Source of the DNA: Rhodococcus sp. H36-A4
GTDB lineage: Bacteria; Actinomycetota; Actinomycetes; Mycobacteriales; Mycobacteriaceae
NCBI RefSeq assembly: GCF_027158005.1
Contig: NZ_JAPVLQ010000004.1
Span: forward strand, 344,723 to 408,722
Direction: 5' to 3'
Length of the DNA: 64,000 nt
This document shows positions 25,680-34,722 of this stretch, one piece after another (the stretch's first letter is position 1; each line of letters opens with the position of its first letter). A model generated the notes under the pieces. It had not been told where the DNA came from. It ran no database searches and saw nothing but the letters and a program-made list of their open reading frames with translations. The translations under genes were made by a program, and so were the position numbers.

Positions 25680-26990
25680 TCAGGCATCGGACGCTTCTGT
25701 CGACGATTCCTCGTCGCGATCGTTCTCGAACCTCTCCACCAGAACGGTCGTGACTCGCACTCGCCCTTTCTGATCGGCGCCGCCTTCACCGGTGAATGCC
25801 AAGCCGTGCGACTGCACACGCGAGCCTGGAAGCGGTACTCGTCCGAGCTCGTAACCCAGGAGACCACCAACGGTGTCGACATCCTCGGATTCGATGTCGA
25901 TGCCGAACAACTCGCCGACGTCATCGAGTGGTACGCGCGCAGACACCCGATAGCGTCCGTCACCCAAGTCTTCGATAGGGGCAACTTCACCTGCGTCGTA
26001 CTCGTCGGCGATCTCTCCGACGATTTCCTCCAACACATCCTCGATGGTGACCAACCCTGCAGTTCCGCCGTATTCGTCGATGAGCACGGCCATGTGCTTA
26101 CGGTCACGCTGCATTTCGGCGAGCAAACTATCCAACGGCTTGGAGTCCGGTACGAATACTGCCGGCCGCATCACGTCGGTCACCTTTACACCGCGTCCGC
26201 CATCGGTGGAGTAGTACGTCTGCTGCACAAGATCTTTCAGGTACACGACGCCGATGATGTCGTCGACGTTCTCACCGATCACCGGAATCCGGGAATGCCC
26301 ACTGCGCACGGCGAGCGAAGTCGCCTGTCCCGCTGACTTGTCGGACTCGATCCATACCATTTCCGGCCGCGGAACCATCACCTCGCGAGCCGAGGTATCA
26401 CCGAGTTCGAAGACGGACTGAATCATTCGGCGCTCGTCGTCAGCAACCACTCCACGCTCACGGGCCATGTCGACCAGTTCACGCAGTTCGATCTCGGATG
26501 CGAACGGGCCGTTGTGGAATCCGCGCCCCGGCGTGATCGCGTTGCCGATCAAGATCAGCACGCGGCTCACCGGACCGAGAATCCAGCCGAGGCCTCTCAA
26601 CGGAAGTGCCGCGAACAGTGCAATCGAGTACGCGTGTTGGCGCCCGAGCGTTCTGGGACCGACACCGATGACAATGTAACTGACCAACACCATCACGACG
26701 GCAGTCACGAGAAGCGCGATCGTTTCGTCGAGAAGACCTATCAGCCCACCCGCGAGTAGAACTGTGGCAACGATTTCGCACAGGATGCGAAGAAGGACCG
26801 TCAGATTCACGTATCGAGGGCGGTCCGCGACGATGGTGAGAAGGCCGATAGCGCCCGGGCGCCCATCTTTGACCATGTCCTCGACACGAGCCCGCGAGAC
26901 GGTGTTCAGTGCCGAATCCACGGCTGCGAACAAACCTGCGATCGGTACGAGAACGACTGCTGCCACTATCAGCGCAGGCGCATCGCTCAC
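25680..26990 (-). CDS. CNNM/CorC-type hemolysin-family transporter with CBS pair
   Basis: A 436-residue membrane protein. The N-terminal CNNM (DUF21) domain has three to four helices ([58 protein letters not shown]). Two CBS domains follow ([14 protein letters not shown]..., [14 protein letters not shown]...) and then the CorC_HlyC domain ([22 protein letters not shown]). Members are Mg2+/Co2+ exporters or regulators. The start is GTG 26990 and overlaps the stop of ybeY by 4 bases (GTGA). Conserved position next to ybeY/phoH, as Rv2366c. Confidence 0.9.
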   Translation of the reverse strand: MSDAPALIVAAVVLVPIAGLFAAVDSALNTVSRARVEDMVKDGRPGAIGLLTIVADRPRYVNLTVLLRILCEIVATVLLAGGLIGLLDETIALLVTAVVMVLVSYIVIGVGPRTLGRQHAYSIALFAALPLRGLGWILGPVSRVLILIGNAITPGRGFHNGPFASEIELRELVDMARERGVVADDERRMIQSVFELGDTSAREVMVPRPEMVWIESDKSAGQATSLAVRSGHSRIPVIGENVDDIIGVVYLKDLVQQTYYSTDGGRGVKVTDVMRPAVFVPDSKPLDSLLAEMQRDRKHMAVLIDEYGGTAGLVTIEDVLEEIVGEIADEYDAGEVAPIEDLGDGRYRVSARVPLDDVGELFGIDIESEDVDTVGGLLGYELGRVPLPGSRVQSHGLAFTGEGGADQKGRVRVTTVLVERFENDRDEESSTEASDA

Positions 26991-27529
26991 AGGTTGTCGC
27001 CGCCGACGAAGCCGGTTTTGCCGAGCAGTCGACTGTCCCTGGCCGCCTGCACTTCGGCTTCTTCTGCGAGACGGAGATCCTCGTACCACTCCGCCAGAAT
27101 GCGATTCTGAAGAGCGAACATTTCCTTTTCTTCATCCGGTTCGGCGTGGTCGTAGCCGAGTAGATGCAGAACGCCGTGGACAGTCAGCAATGCCAACTCG
27201 TGTTCGAGAGGATGGCCGGCGGCTGCAGCCTGATCTGCGGCGAAGGACGGGCACAGGACGATATCGCCGAGCATCGACGGTCCCGGCTCGGGAGAATCCG
27301 GACGACCGCCGGGCTCGAGCTCATCCATCGGGAACGACATCACATCCGTCGGGCCCGGTAAGTTCATCCACCGCATGTGCAGGTCAGCCATGGTGGACGA
27401 ATCGACGAGAACCATCGACAGTTCGGCCGCCGAATGCACGTCCATACTGGCGATAGCGAACCGGGCCACACTTACGAGATCCGTTTCGGAGACTTCCATC
27501 CCCGATTCGTTGGACACCTCGATACTCAT
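26987..27529 (-). CDS. ybeY: Endoribonuclease YbeY
   Basis: A 180-residue metal-dependent endoribonuclease that matures 16S rRNA 3' ends and takes part in ribosome quality control. The zinc-binding H-x3-H-x5-H motif is intact: [11 protein letters not shown]. The preceding block DVMSFPMDE is also diagnostic. The C-terminal 40 residues after the domain are Glu/Ala-rich. The gene lies 39 bases downstream of phoH and overlaps the CNNM gene start by 4 bases, so all three are probably one transcript. Confidence 0.95.
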   Translation of the reverse strand: MSIEVSNESGMEVSETDLVSVARFAIASMDVHSAAELSMVLVDSSTMADLHMRWMNLPGPTDVMSFPMDELEPGGRPDSPEPGPSMLGDIVLCPSFAADQAAAAGHPLEHELALLTVHGVLHLLGYDHAEPDEEKEMFALQNRILAEWYEDLRLAEEAEVQAARDSRLLGKTGFVGGDNL

Positions 27530-27568
27530 TGCTGCTCACTCTTTCGACAAGGGACTTTCGAGCAGATT

Positions 27569-28618
27569 CTATCGGCGAGCAGAGCGCGGCCCTCCAGAGC
27601 GTCGCTGTGCCCGATTGCTCAGCGAGAGATCTTGGTTGTTCGTGGACTCGAACCGCTCGTAAGCATCGACGATCTCCGACACCAAGCGATGTCGAACCAC
27701 GTCGCTACTGGTCAACTGTGCAAAGTGAATGTCGTCGACGTCGTTGAGTATCTCCGACGCAGCACGTAGCCCCGAACGTGCGCCACCTGGTAGGTCGACC
27801 TGAGTGATATCGCCGGTCACGACGATCTTCGAGCCGAATCCCAGCCTGGTGAGGAACATTTTCATCTGCTCGGCGGTGGTGTTCTGCGCCTCGTCGAGAA
27901 TGATGAACGCGTCGTTGAGTGTCCGACCGCGCATATACGCCAGCGGAGCGACCTCGATGACACCTGCCTGCATGAGCTTCGGAATCGCCTCGACATCCAT
28001 CATGTCGTGCAGTGCATCGTGTAGCGGGCGTAGGTACGGATCGATCTTGTCGTGCAACGTGCCGGGCAGAAAGCCGAGACGCTCGCCTGCTTCCACCGCG
28101 GGCCGCGTCAAGATGATCCGGCTGACCTGCTTGGCCTGCAACGACTGGACCGCCTTGGCCATCGCCAAATAGGTCTTGCCAGTACCAGCGGGGCCGACAC
28201 CGAACACGATGGTGTTGGTGTCGATCGCATCGACGTAGCGCTTCTGATTGAGCGTCTTCGGCCGGATGGTCTTGCCTCGACGAGAAAGAATGTCCAGGCT
28301 CAGCACTTCGGCCGGTGACTCCGCAACACCTTCGGTCATCATGCCGACTGCCCTGCGTACCGCATCGACGGTCAGCGGCTGCGCGCGCTTGGCGACGGCT
28401 GCCAACTCGGAAATAACGCGCTCGGCGAGCGCCACGTCGGTGACCTTGCCACTCAAAGTGACTACGTTTCCTCGGACATGGATGTCGGCGCTCAGAAGCT
28501 GCTCGAGGGTCCGCAGGTTCTCGTCGGCGGGTCCCAGCAGCGGGAGAACGGCCTCGGGCGCAAGCTCCATGCTGGACCGAACCATGCGTTCGGTGGGAAG
28601 TTCGCTGTGTTCACTCAC
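27569..28618 (-). CDS. phoH: PhoH-like ATPase/helicase
   Basis: A 349-residue protein. The Walker A loop is GPAGTGKT (142-149) and Walker B is AFIILDEAQN, followed by TGDITQVDLP. An N-terminal KH-like domain (about 35-100) suggests RNA binding. PhoH proteins are ATP-dependent RNA helicase-like enzymes that work with YbeY in RNA maturation, and the phoH-ybeY gene pair is seen here. The start is GTG 28618. The tail ends in a basic patch (RAQRRSGGPRSARR). Confidence 0.94.
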   Translation of the reverse strand: MSEHSELPTERMVRSSMELAPEAVLPLLGPADENLRTLEQLLSADIHVRGNVVTLSGKVTDVALAERVISELAAVAKRAQPLTVDAVRRAVGMMTEGVAESPAEVLSLDILSRRGKTIRPKTLNQKRYVDAIDTNTIVFGVGPAGTGKTYLAMAKAVQSLQAKQVSRIILTRPAVEAGERLGFLPGTLHDKIDPYLRPLHDALHDMMDVEAIPKLMQAGVIEVAPLAYMRGRTLNDAFIILDEAQNTTAEQMKMFLTRLGFGSKIVVTGDITQVDLPGGARSGLRAASEILNDVDDIHFAQLTSSDVVRHRLVSEIVDAYERFESTNNQDLSLSNRAQRRSGGPRSARR

Positions 28619-28712
28619 GTGGTGGCTATGGCCTGCTTTCCGATGTCGACGAGCATGAAATGGACGGGGCCTGATTCGAGTTTAACGCGCGTGCGAAAAA
28701 CAGCATTCCCAT

Positions 28713-29480
28713 TTACCCGCCGGCACCGGCGAGCACCGCGGTCATCGAGCGCTGCCAGCTCTGCGACCCGGTCTCGAGAAACGCGACGTGGTCCTCACCA
28801 GGAACGATCGTCAGTTCGGCGTAATCACCAGCTGCGCGCGCCGCTGCCACATAGAGTTCGCTCTGCGACGCTGGCACCAGCGTGTCGAGCGATCCGTGAA
28901 TGCAGTGCATCGGTATCGACGTGGGAATGCGATGCAGGGGCGACGCCGACCGATACAGCTCGGGCTCGTCCTCGTAGTCGGCGTCGAGCAATGCGCGGAC
29001 GGCAGGATTGACGATTCCCGACGCCGGTCCCGTCACCAAGTCCAGAACACCTGCCTGCGTCACGATCAGCGACGGGGTCAGCGCGCCATCGCGTCTGCCT
29101 GCGAGCCAGGCGGCGAGGTGTCCCCCGGAAGAATGACCGAGCACTCGGATGTCTGTGAGATCGAGTGAGATCGAATCGAGGTCGGCAGAAATGCCGATCA
29201 GTGCGTCGAGTGCCGCGCCGACATCGCTGCTCACTTCTGGCCACAGACCGCCTGCGCCGACGCGGCGGTACTCGACGTTCCAGGCTGCGAAGCCTGCTCG
29301 CGCACATTCGACGGCATACCGGGTCCCGAGGCTGGAGCTGTACTGGCTACTCCAGGATCCGCCGTGAACGATCATGACGACAGGTACTGGAGTCCCGGTT
29401 TCAGCGGCGGAGCGCTCCGGAAAATACAGGTGGCCGTACTGCTCCTCGTGCTCGCCGTAGTCGATCCTGATTCGCTCCAC
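28713..29480 (-). CDS. Alpha/beta hydrolase (BD-FAE/esterase type)
   Basis: A 255-residue hydrolase. The oxyanion HGG motif is IVHGGSWSSQY, the nucleophile elbow is LGHSSGGHLAAW (GHSSG), the acid is in HGSLDTLVPASQ and the catalytic His in GEDHVAFLE. No signal peptide is present, so the enzyme is cytosolic. The start is GTG 29480 and shares one base with the stop of rsmE (TAGTG), so it is coupled to rsmE. The substrate is unknown; the family includes carboxylesterases and kynurenine formamidase-like enzymes. Confidence 0.85.
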   Translation of the reverse strand: MERIRIDYGEHEEQYGHLYFPERSAAETGTPVPVVMIVHGGSWSSQYSSSLGTRYAVECARAGFAAWNVEYRRVGAGGLWPEVSSDVGAALDALIGISADLDSISLDLTDIRVLGHSSGGHLAAWLAGRRDGALTPSLIVTQAGVLDLVTGPASGIVNPAVRALLDADYEDEPELYRSASPLHRIPTSIPMHCIHGSLDTLVPASQSELYVAAARAAGDYAELTIVPGEDHVAFLETGSQSWQRSMTAVLAGAGG

Positions 29481-30253
29481 TAAGGCTCACGGAAGTCGAG
29501 AGGCTGCTGCGCCCAGCGGTCGGTCGAGACACCGATCGCACCCAGGGCAACGGCCGCAGCGGTCGAGGTCCGCAGAACAGTCGGGCCCAGTACGACGGTT
29601 CGCGCTCCGGCGGCAGTCAGTCTTTCTACTTCGTTGTCGTCCAAACCACCTTCAGGACCTACCACCAACAACACTTCGCTCACCGAACGCAGCGGCAACT
29701 CCGAGAACCTGTCGGTTGCCGATTCATGAAGCACTGCAACGATTCCCCCGCGGGAGACGACCCCACGCACGAGTTCGAGTACCGCCGCCGTGTCATGGAG
29801 CTCGGCGACGTCCGGAACGAACGGCCGTCGAGACTGCTTGGCCGCGGCGGCAACCGTACTGCGCCACCGAGCGACACCCTTGGCTGTTTTCGCACCTTCC
29901 CAACGCGCGACGCATCGGGAGGATTGCCACGGCACGATGGAGTCGACGCCCGCTTCGGTCGCCAGTTCTACAGCCAACTCCGATCGATCTGCTTTGGGCA
30001 GCGCTTGGACGAGCCCCACAGTTGGTGTAGGCCGCGGCATGTTCGATCGAGCATCGACGGTCAGTTCGAGGCGATCGCGCTCGGCGGAGATCACGACCGT
30101 GTGAGCGACCCCGCCGTGCCCGTCGGAGAGCAAGATTCGTTCTCCTACTCGAATCCGCCGCACTGTAGCGGCATGGTGGCCTTCTTTCCCGTCCAGGACA
30201 GCGATGCTCCCGACCTGTGGCAAGGGATCGAGGTAAAAAACGGTGGCCGCCAT
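29480..30253 (-). CDS. rsmE: 16S rRNA m3U1498 methyltransferase
   Basis: A 257-residue SPOUT-class methyltransferase that uses S-adenosylmethionine to modify U1498 of 16S rRNA. The C-terminal trefoil knot carries LLVVGPEGGLDDNEVERL and LGPTVLRTSTAAAVALGAIG. The N-terminal PUA-like domain has GKEGHHAATVRRIRVGE. It starts two bases after the dnaJ2 stop and continues into the hydrolase gene, forming dnaJ2-rsmE-hydrolase, an arrangement widespread in bacteria. Confidence 0.94.
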   Translation of the reverse strand: MAATVFYLDPLPQVGSIAVLDGKEGHHAATVRRIRVGERILLSDGHGGVAHTVVISAERDRLELTVDARSNMPRPTPTVGLVQALPKADRSELAVELATEAGVDSIVPWQSSRCVARWEGAKTAKGVARWRSTVAAAAKQSRRPFVPDVAELHDTAAVLELVRGVVSRGGIVAVLHESATDRFSELPLRSVSEVLLVVGPEGGLDDNEVERLTAAGARTVVLGPTVLRTSTAAAVALGAIGVSTDRWAQQPLDFREP

Positions 30254-30255
30254 CG

Positions 30256-31410
30256 TCAGCGACCGCTGAATGCTTCCCGGAGCCTCGAGAACAGCCCACC
30301 GCTGTGCTGGGAACCGATGGTGACGACCTCGGCTGAATCGCGGTCTCGCAGGGCCTTCAGGTCATGGAGGAGCTGCGTCTGCTTGTGGTCCAGACGTGAC
30401 GGCACCACGACCTCCAGGTGCGCGTGCAGGTCGCCTCGAATTCCGGATCGGAGCTTCGGCATACCGTGACCACGCAGTACCGCGACTGCTCCGGGCTGAG
30501 TACCTTGATCGACGACGATGTCCGTCGGTCCGTCGATGATCGCGTCGACCGACACGGAGGTACCGAGCGCTGCGTCGACCATCGGGACACGAATCGTGCA
30601 ATGCAGATCTTCGCCGTCGCGGACGAACACATCGTGCTGCTGCTCGACGATTTCCACGTAAAGGTCACCTGCGGGTCCGCCACCCGGGCCGACTTCACCC
30701 TGCGAAGCGAGTCGAATCCTCATGCCGTTGCTGACACCGACCGGGACCTTGACAGAAATGTCTCGTCGCGATCGAACGCGACCGTCGCCACCACATTTAC
30801 GGCACGGGTCGGGGATGGTCTCCCCGGCTCCGCGGCAGGTCGGGCACGGCCGTGAGGTCATGACCTGACCGAGGAATGAACGCTGAACGGACTGAACTTC
30901 GCCTGCGCCACCGCAGGTTTCGCAGGTCACGGGCTTGGAGTCGCCGTTGGTACCCGCACCGGTACACAGGTCGCACAGGATCGCCGTGTCGACGGTGATG
31001 TGCTTGGTGACACCCGTCGCGCACTCGTCGAGCGTGAGTTTCGTTCGTAGCAGCGAGTCGGCACCCGGCTGAACGCGACCACGGGGTCCGCGACCACTGC
31101 CGCCTCCCTGGCCGCCGAAAAAGGCCTCGAAGACATCTCCGAGTCCGCCACCGAAACCGCCGCCACCGAAACCGGCTCCACCCCCGCCACCTTGCTGAAG
31201 CGGATCTCCACCGAGGTCGACGACACGTCGCTTCTCTGGATCGGAGAGGACCTCGTAGGCAGTCGAGATGTCCTTGAATCGGGCTTGCGCGCTCTCGTCC
31301 GGATTCACGTCGGGGTGGAGTTCACGCGCAAGTTTGCGGTAGGCGCGCTTGATCTCTTGGTCCGATGCCTTCTGGCTCACACCGAGCGTCCCGTAATAAT
31401 CCCGTGCCAC
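30256..31410 (-). CDS. dnaJ2: Chaperone DnaJ (DnaJ2)
   Basis: A 384-residue type I J-protein that stimulates DnaK. The J domain has the HPD triad in [12 protein letters not shown], followed by a Gly/Phe region. The zinc domain shows four repeats: [24 protein letters not shown] and CRKCGGDG. The C-terminal substrate-binding domains end in a short Arg tail. It sits 83 bases downstream of hrcA and in the same direction, as in other actinobacteria, where it is the second dnaJ and not the one next to dnaK. The start is ATG 31410. Confidence 0.95.
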   Translation of the reverse strand: MARDYYGTLGVSQKASDQEIKRAYRKLARELHPDVNPDESAQARFKDISTAYEVLSDPEKRRVVDLGGDPLQQGGGGGAGFGGGGFGGGLGDVFEAFFGGQGGGSGRGPRGRVQPGADSLLRTKLTLDECATGVTKHITVDTAILCDLCTGAGTNGDSKPVTCETCGGAGEVQSVQRSFLGQVMTSRPCPTCRGAGETIPDPCRKCGGDGRVRSRRDISVKVPVGVSNGMRIRLASQGEVGPGGGPAGDLYVEIVEQQHDVFVRDGEDLHCTIRVPMVDAALGTSVSVDAIIDGPTDIVVDQGTQPGAVAVLRGHGMPKLRSGIRGDLHAHLEVVVPSRLDHKQTQLLHDLKALRDRDSAEVVTIGSQHSGGLFSRLREAFSGR

Positions 31411-31493
31411 GTAAGTCTCTTTCGTTTTTGTCGATCCGGTCTGCGCTTACCTCCGCCTTCGCGGTGCGGCAAGCAATGTCTGTTGTCCGGTGA

Positions 31494-32537
31494 TCAGCGC
31501 TCGGCGAGAACCTCGCCGATATACCTCGCAACGGCGGCGACCGATGCAATTGTTCCCGGATAGTCCATGCGTGTGGGGCCCAGCACTCCCATACCCCCCA
31601 GAACCATGCCAGCCGAACCGTACCCAGTGGAAATCACCGAGGTTCCGCGCATCTCCTCGACCTGCGTCTCTTCACCGATTCGCACCGTCACGGTTCGCGT
31701 GTCCTGTGTCACAGCGAGCAGCTTGAGCACGATGACCTGCTCTTCCAATGCTTCGAGAACAGCACGCAACGAACCGGGGAATCCAGCGTCACCTGCAAAA
31801 TCGGCGGCATTTCTTGTCAGGTTGGCGGTACCGCCGAGCACCAAACGTTCCTCCGAGTGCTCTACCAGGGACTCGACCAACACAGTGGCAGATCTGATCA
31901 TCGCGTCGCGCAGGGGTTCGGGGGCATTCTCGGCGAGTTCGGCCACGGCCGCCGACGCGGCGGCGAGCCGCTTTCCTTCGAGCGCTCCACCGAGCAGTCT
32001 GCGCAGTTTCGCCAAGTTCTCGTCGTCGATGACATCGCCCAGTTCGACGATGCGCTGATCGACGCGTCCGGAGTCCGTGATGAGCACCAGGAGCAACCGG
32101 GCTGGCGTGAGCGCAACTACTTCGAGGTGGCGAACCGACGACACCGACAACGTCGGATACTGGACCACGGCCACCTGGCGGGTGAGCTGTGCAAGCAGTC
32201 GAACCCCGCGGCGAAGAACATCGTCGAGGTCTACGCCGTTTTCGAGGAACTCGAGAATGGCACGCCGCTCGGCAGACGAGAGTGGTTTGACGTCGGCAAT
32301 GCGGTCGACGAACTGACGGTAACCCTTGTCCGTCGGTACCCGACCGGAGCTGGTGTGAGGCTGTGCAATGTAGCCCTCGGCCTCCAGCGCAGCCATATCG
32401 TTACGCACCGTCGCGCTGGACACACCGAGGTTGTGACGTTCCACCAATGCGCGTGACCCGACAGGCTCCTGGGTGGAGACGTAATCAGCAACTATGGCCC
32501 GAAGAATTTCGAACCGACGGTCATCAGTGCCCGACAT
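31494..32537 (-). CDS. hrcA: Heat-shock repressor HrcA
   Basis: A 347-residue repressor of class I heat-shock genes that binds CIRCE and needs GroEL for activity. The N-terminal winged helix is [21 protein letters not shown] and [13 protein letters not shown]. The rest is the GAF-like dimer domain ending in [21 protein letters not shown]. The start is ATG 32537 ([12 protein letters not shown]), with a shorter N-terminus than the open frame at 32555. I looked for a CIRCE repeat (TTAGCACTC and its complement) upstream and see none, so its own operon may not be a target; groEL is outside the window. Confidence 0.95.
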   Translation of the reverse strand: MSGTDDRRFEILRAIVADYVSTQEPVGSRALVERHNLGVSSATVRNDMAALEAEGYIAQPHTSSGRVPTDKGYRQFVDRIADVKPLSSAERRAILEFLENGVDLDDVLRRGVRLLAQLTRQVAVVQYPTLSVSSVRHLEVVALTPARLLLVLITDSGRVDQRIVELGDVIDDENLAKLRRLLGGALEGKRLAAASAAVAELAENAPEPLRDAMIRSATVLVESLVEHSEERLVLGGTANLTRNAADFAGDAGFPGSLRAVLEALEEQVIVLKLLAVTQDTRTVTVRIGEETQVEEMRGTSVISTGYGSAGMVLGGMGVLGPTRMDYPGTIASVAAVARYIGEVLAER

Positions 32538-32748
32538 CGGTATCCACCTCCACATCTGCTCTGTTCATGACAAATACCGGGTCGGGGCGCGAACAGCCGG
32601 TTGACCGCACTCCCCCGGTCGACCCGTCTTTCGAGTCTAGTGGCCGTGGAGCACTACCCACCGCTAGGCCTTAGTGTGGACAAGTGGGTTACTCGACTGC
32701 GACAACGGACATAGCTGTGACGAACTACACCGAATCGAGGGTCACACA

Positions 32749-33054
32749 GTGATCTTCAAAGGTGTCCGCGACGGAAAGCCGTACCCCGAGCACGGCCTGT
32801 CACTGCGGGACTGGTCCAAAATTCCACCTCGTCAACTACGCCTCGACGACATAGTCACCACCACGAAGGTTCTCGAACTCGACCGCCTTCTGTCCGAGGA
32901 TTCGACCTTCTACGGCGACCTGTTTCCGCACGCGGTCCACTACCGCGGGGTGGTCTACCTCGAAGACGGCCTACACCGAGCCGTACGTGCGGCCCTGCGG
33001 AACAGAACCGTCCTCCATGCCCGCGTGTTCGACTACGACGCACTGAGTGCGTGA
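32749..33054 (+). CDS. Conserved protein of unknown function (Rv2375 position)
   Basis: A 101-residue protein, conserved next to hrcA in actinobacteria. The start is GTG 32749, preceded by GAGGG; an earlier in-frame start at 32674 would add a non-conserved-looking N-terminus. The sequence has no membrane segment. It begins MIFKGVRDGKPYPEH and has the recurring LEDGLHRAVRAALRNR pattern, which looks like a ParB/sulfiredoxin-type (DGNHR-like) fragment. That resemblance is weak. No partner gene gives a clue. Confidence 0.7.
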   Translation: MIFKGVRDGKPYPEHGLSLRDWSKIPPRQLRLDDIVTTTKVLELDRLLSEDSTFYGDLFPHAVHYRGVVYLEDGLHRAVRAALRNRTVLHARVFDYDALSA

Positions 33055-33106
33055 GTTTCCAGAGTTCGAGTTTCCAGTGCTCGACTCGTGGTGATCGAAC
33101 GACCGA

Positions 33107-34315
33107 TTACGCAGCGATAGCGCGAACGACAGCGTCGGCGAGAAGACGGCCGTGATCGGTGAGGACGTAACGATCGTGCTCGACCACCATCAGGCCGTCG
33201 ACCACCAACTGGTCAGCTGCCGCGCGCTCGGAATTCGCCAGCACATCGGCCGGCAGTCCAGTTCGTAGACGGATCTTCAACATCAGCTCTTCCAAGTGAA
33301 GGTCCTCACTCGTGAGCAGTTCACTACCTGCGACGGGGAACTCACCCGCTTCCAACCGGTCCGCATAGCGAGCGGGGTGCTTGATGTTCCAGAACCTGGT
33401 TCCACCGATGTGACTGTGCGCGCCAGGACCGGCTCCCCACCAATCTCCGCCATCCCAGTAGCCGACATTGTGTTTGCATTCGGCAGCGTCATCGGTAGCC
33501 CAGTTGGACACTTCGTACCAATGCAACCCAGCGCCGGACAACACCGAGTCGATCCGCTCGTACCGACTGGCCAGCACGTCGTCGTCGGGAGCCGGTAGCT
33601 CGCCGCGTCGAACCTTGCGCGCCATGGCCGTTCCGTCCTCGACGATCAACGCATAGGCCGACACGTGATCGACGCCCGCCTCGAGAACTGCTGCAAGGGA
33701 TGCGTCGAGATCCTCCGCGCGTTCACCGGGGGTCCCGTAGATCAGGTCGAGGTTGACATGGTCGAAGCCCGCTGCCCTGGCCTCTTTCGCCGCGGCAACA
33801 GCACGTCCGGGCGTATGCGTTCGATCGAGCACCGCGAGAACGTGCGGGGCGGCCGACTGCATGCCGAGCGAAATCCGGGTGAAGCCCGCGGCGCGCAGCT
33901 TTTCGAAAAATGTCGGCGACGTCGATTCCGGATTCGACTCCGTCGTCACCTCGGCGCCCGTCTTCAACCCGAAGCTGCCACGGACGGCGTTCAGCACATC
34001 GGTGAGGCCGTCCCCACCCAGAAGCGAGGGCGTACCTCCTCCGACGAAGACCGTGTCGGCGGTTGGCACCGATCCTGCGCGATCGTTCATGAGCGCGGCG
34101 GCGGCATCGAGTTCACGACGCAATCCGGTCAGCCACGACTGCGGCGACGCGGATGTTCCGAGCTCCCCGGCGGTGTAGGTGTTGAAATCGCAGTAACCGC
34201 ATCGTGTCGCACAGAAGGGCACGTGCACGTAGATCCCGAATGGCCGCGAACCGACGCCGTCGAACGCCGCATCTGGCAGTTCGAGTGAGACTGCGGGCGA
34301 GGCGGGAAGGTTCAC
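33107..34315 (-). CDS. hemW: Heme chaperone / radical SAM protein HemW
   Basis: A 402-residue radical SAM protein. The 4Fe-4S cluster motif is CATRCGYCDF (C35, C39, C42). The SAM-binding block is FVGGGTPSLL and the C-terminal HemN domain holds the family's substrate region (RTGLPADVL...). Formerly called oxygen-independent coproporphyrinogen oxidase, HemW lacks that activity and binds heme for transfer. It is divergent from the sulfur operon. GTG 34315 is preceded by GACACT 7 bases upstream with no ribosome binding site, consistent with a leaderless transcript. Confidence 0.92.
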   Translation of the reverse strand: MNLPASPAVSLELPDAAFDGVGSRPFGIYVHVPFCATRCGYCDFNTYTAGELGTSASPQSWLTGLRRELDAAAALMNDRAGSVPTADTVFVGGGTPSLLGGDGLTDVLNAVRGSFGLKTGAEVTTESNPESTSPTFFEKLRAAGFTRISLGMQSAAPHVLAVLDRTHTPGRAVAAAKEARAAGFDHVNLDLIYGTPGERAEDLDASLAAVLEAGVDHVSAYALIVEDGTAMARKVRRGELPAPDDDVLASRYERIDSVLSGAGLHWYEVSNWATDDAAECKHNVGYWDGGDWWGAGPGAHSHIGGTRFWNIKHPARYADRLEAGEFPVAGSELLTSEDLHLEELMLKIRLRTGLPADVLANSERAAADQLVVDGLMVVEHDRYVLTDHGRLLADAVVRAIAA

Positions 34316-34390
34316 GCTCTCCAGTGTCCCAGAACCTGAACAGTCGACTCACCACACGGACAGCGTTCCGAGATCCAGGCGCTCTGCCAG

Positions 34391-34420
34391 CCTATTTACC
34401 CCGAAAACGAGGTAAATAGG
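34391..34420. promoter_or_regulatory. Perfect 10-10-10 inverted repeat upstream of the sulfur operon
   Basis: CCTATTTACC and GGTAAATAGG are perfect complements separated by 10 bases (CCGAAAACGA). They lie between hemW and the leader/sir operon, centred about 60 bases upstream of the likely sir-operon transcription start at 34466. That is the usual place for a class I activator. The half-site is A/T-rich, unlike its surroundings. Which protein binds is unknown. Confidence 0.6.
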
Positions 34421-34452
34421 TCGCCGCGGTCGGCACTTGCCAGATGACGTGG

Positions 34453-34458
34453 CACAAT
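34453..34458 (+). promoter_or_regulatory. -10 box of the cysteine-leader/sir operon
   Basis: CACAAT is followed by 7 bases and then the GTG start of the leader ORF at 34466. A TGG just before it (34450-34452) gives the extended -10 layout. The spacing means that transcription can start at the G of the start codon, giving a leaderless leader ORF. Confidence 0.55.
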
Positions 34459-34465
34459 AGGCTCC

Positions 34466-34558
34466 GTGAACGACTCTGGGATCCGATTGGTGGCGCGACG
34501 CCACGTCGATCTCAAGCGTGTCTGCAGTTCTTCGTGTCGATGCCGTAAGAGTGTGTAG
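34466..34558 (+). CDS. Leaderless cysteine-containing leader peptide of the sulfur assimilation operon
   Basis: A 30-residue ORF from GTG 34466 to TAG 34558, with no ribosome binding site but a -10 box 7 bases upstream. The peptide contains ARRHVDLKRVCSSSCRCRK near its end, with three Cys. The R-R-H-V-D-L-x-R-V/x-S-S-x-C pattern is the one of the short leader peptides found before sulfur genes in Streptomyces, and cysteine-rich leaderless ORFs act as cysteine-responsive attenuators in mycobacteria. Stalling at the Cys codons when Cys-tRNA is scarce would raise sir expression. The sir start lies 164 bases further. Attenuation is inferred; the ORF itself is directly visible. Confidence 0.75.
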   Translation: MNDSGIRLVARRHVDLKRVCSSSCRCRKSV

Positions 34559-34722
34559 CTGAGCTCTGCGTCTCCTTCGATGCGCACGCTCATTCCCGCT
34601 CGGAATTCGAACTGAGCACGTTTCTTCTCACAATCCCCGAACCAACCGAACGCGTGTGCAAGCGGTGAGATTCAGCCCCCACCCTTTCACCGTCCGGCAG
34701 AGAAAAGATGCAGGAGCCTTTG

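Noticed and set aside
32538-32748. CIRCE operator upstream of hrcA
   Set aside because: I looked for TTAGCACTC and its complement at the usual spacing and found none.
33055-33106. GAGTTCGAG...CTCGACTC as a terminator before the hemW stop
   Set aside because: The arms match only in part and the loop is long; too weak to call.
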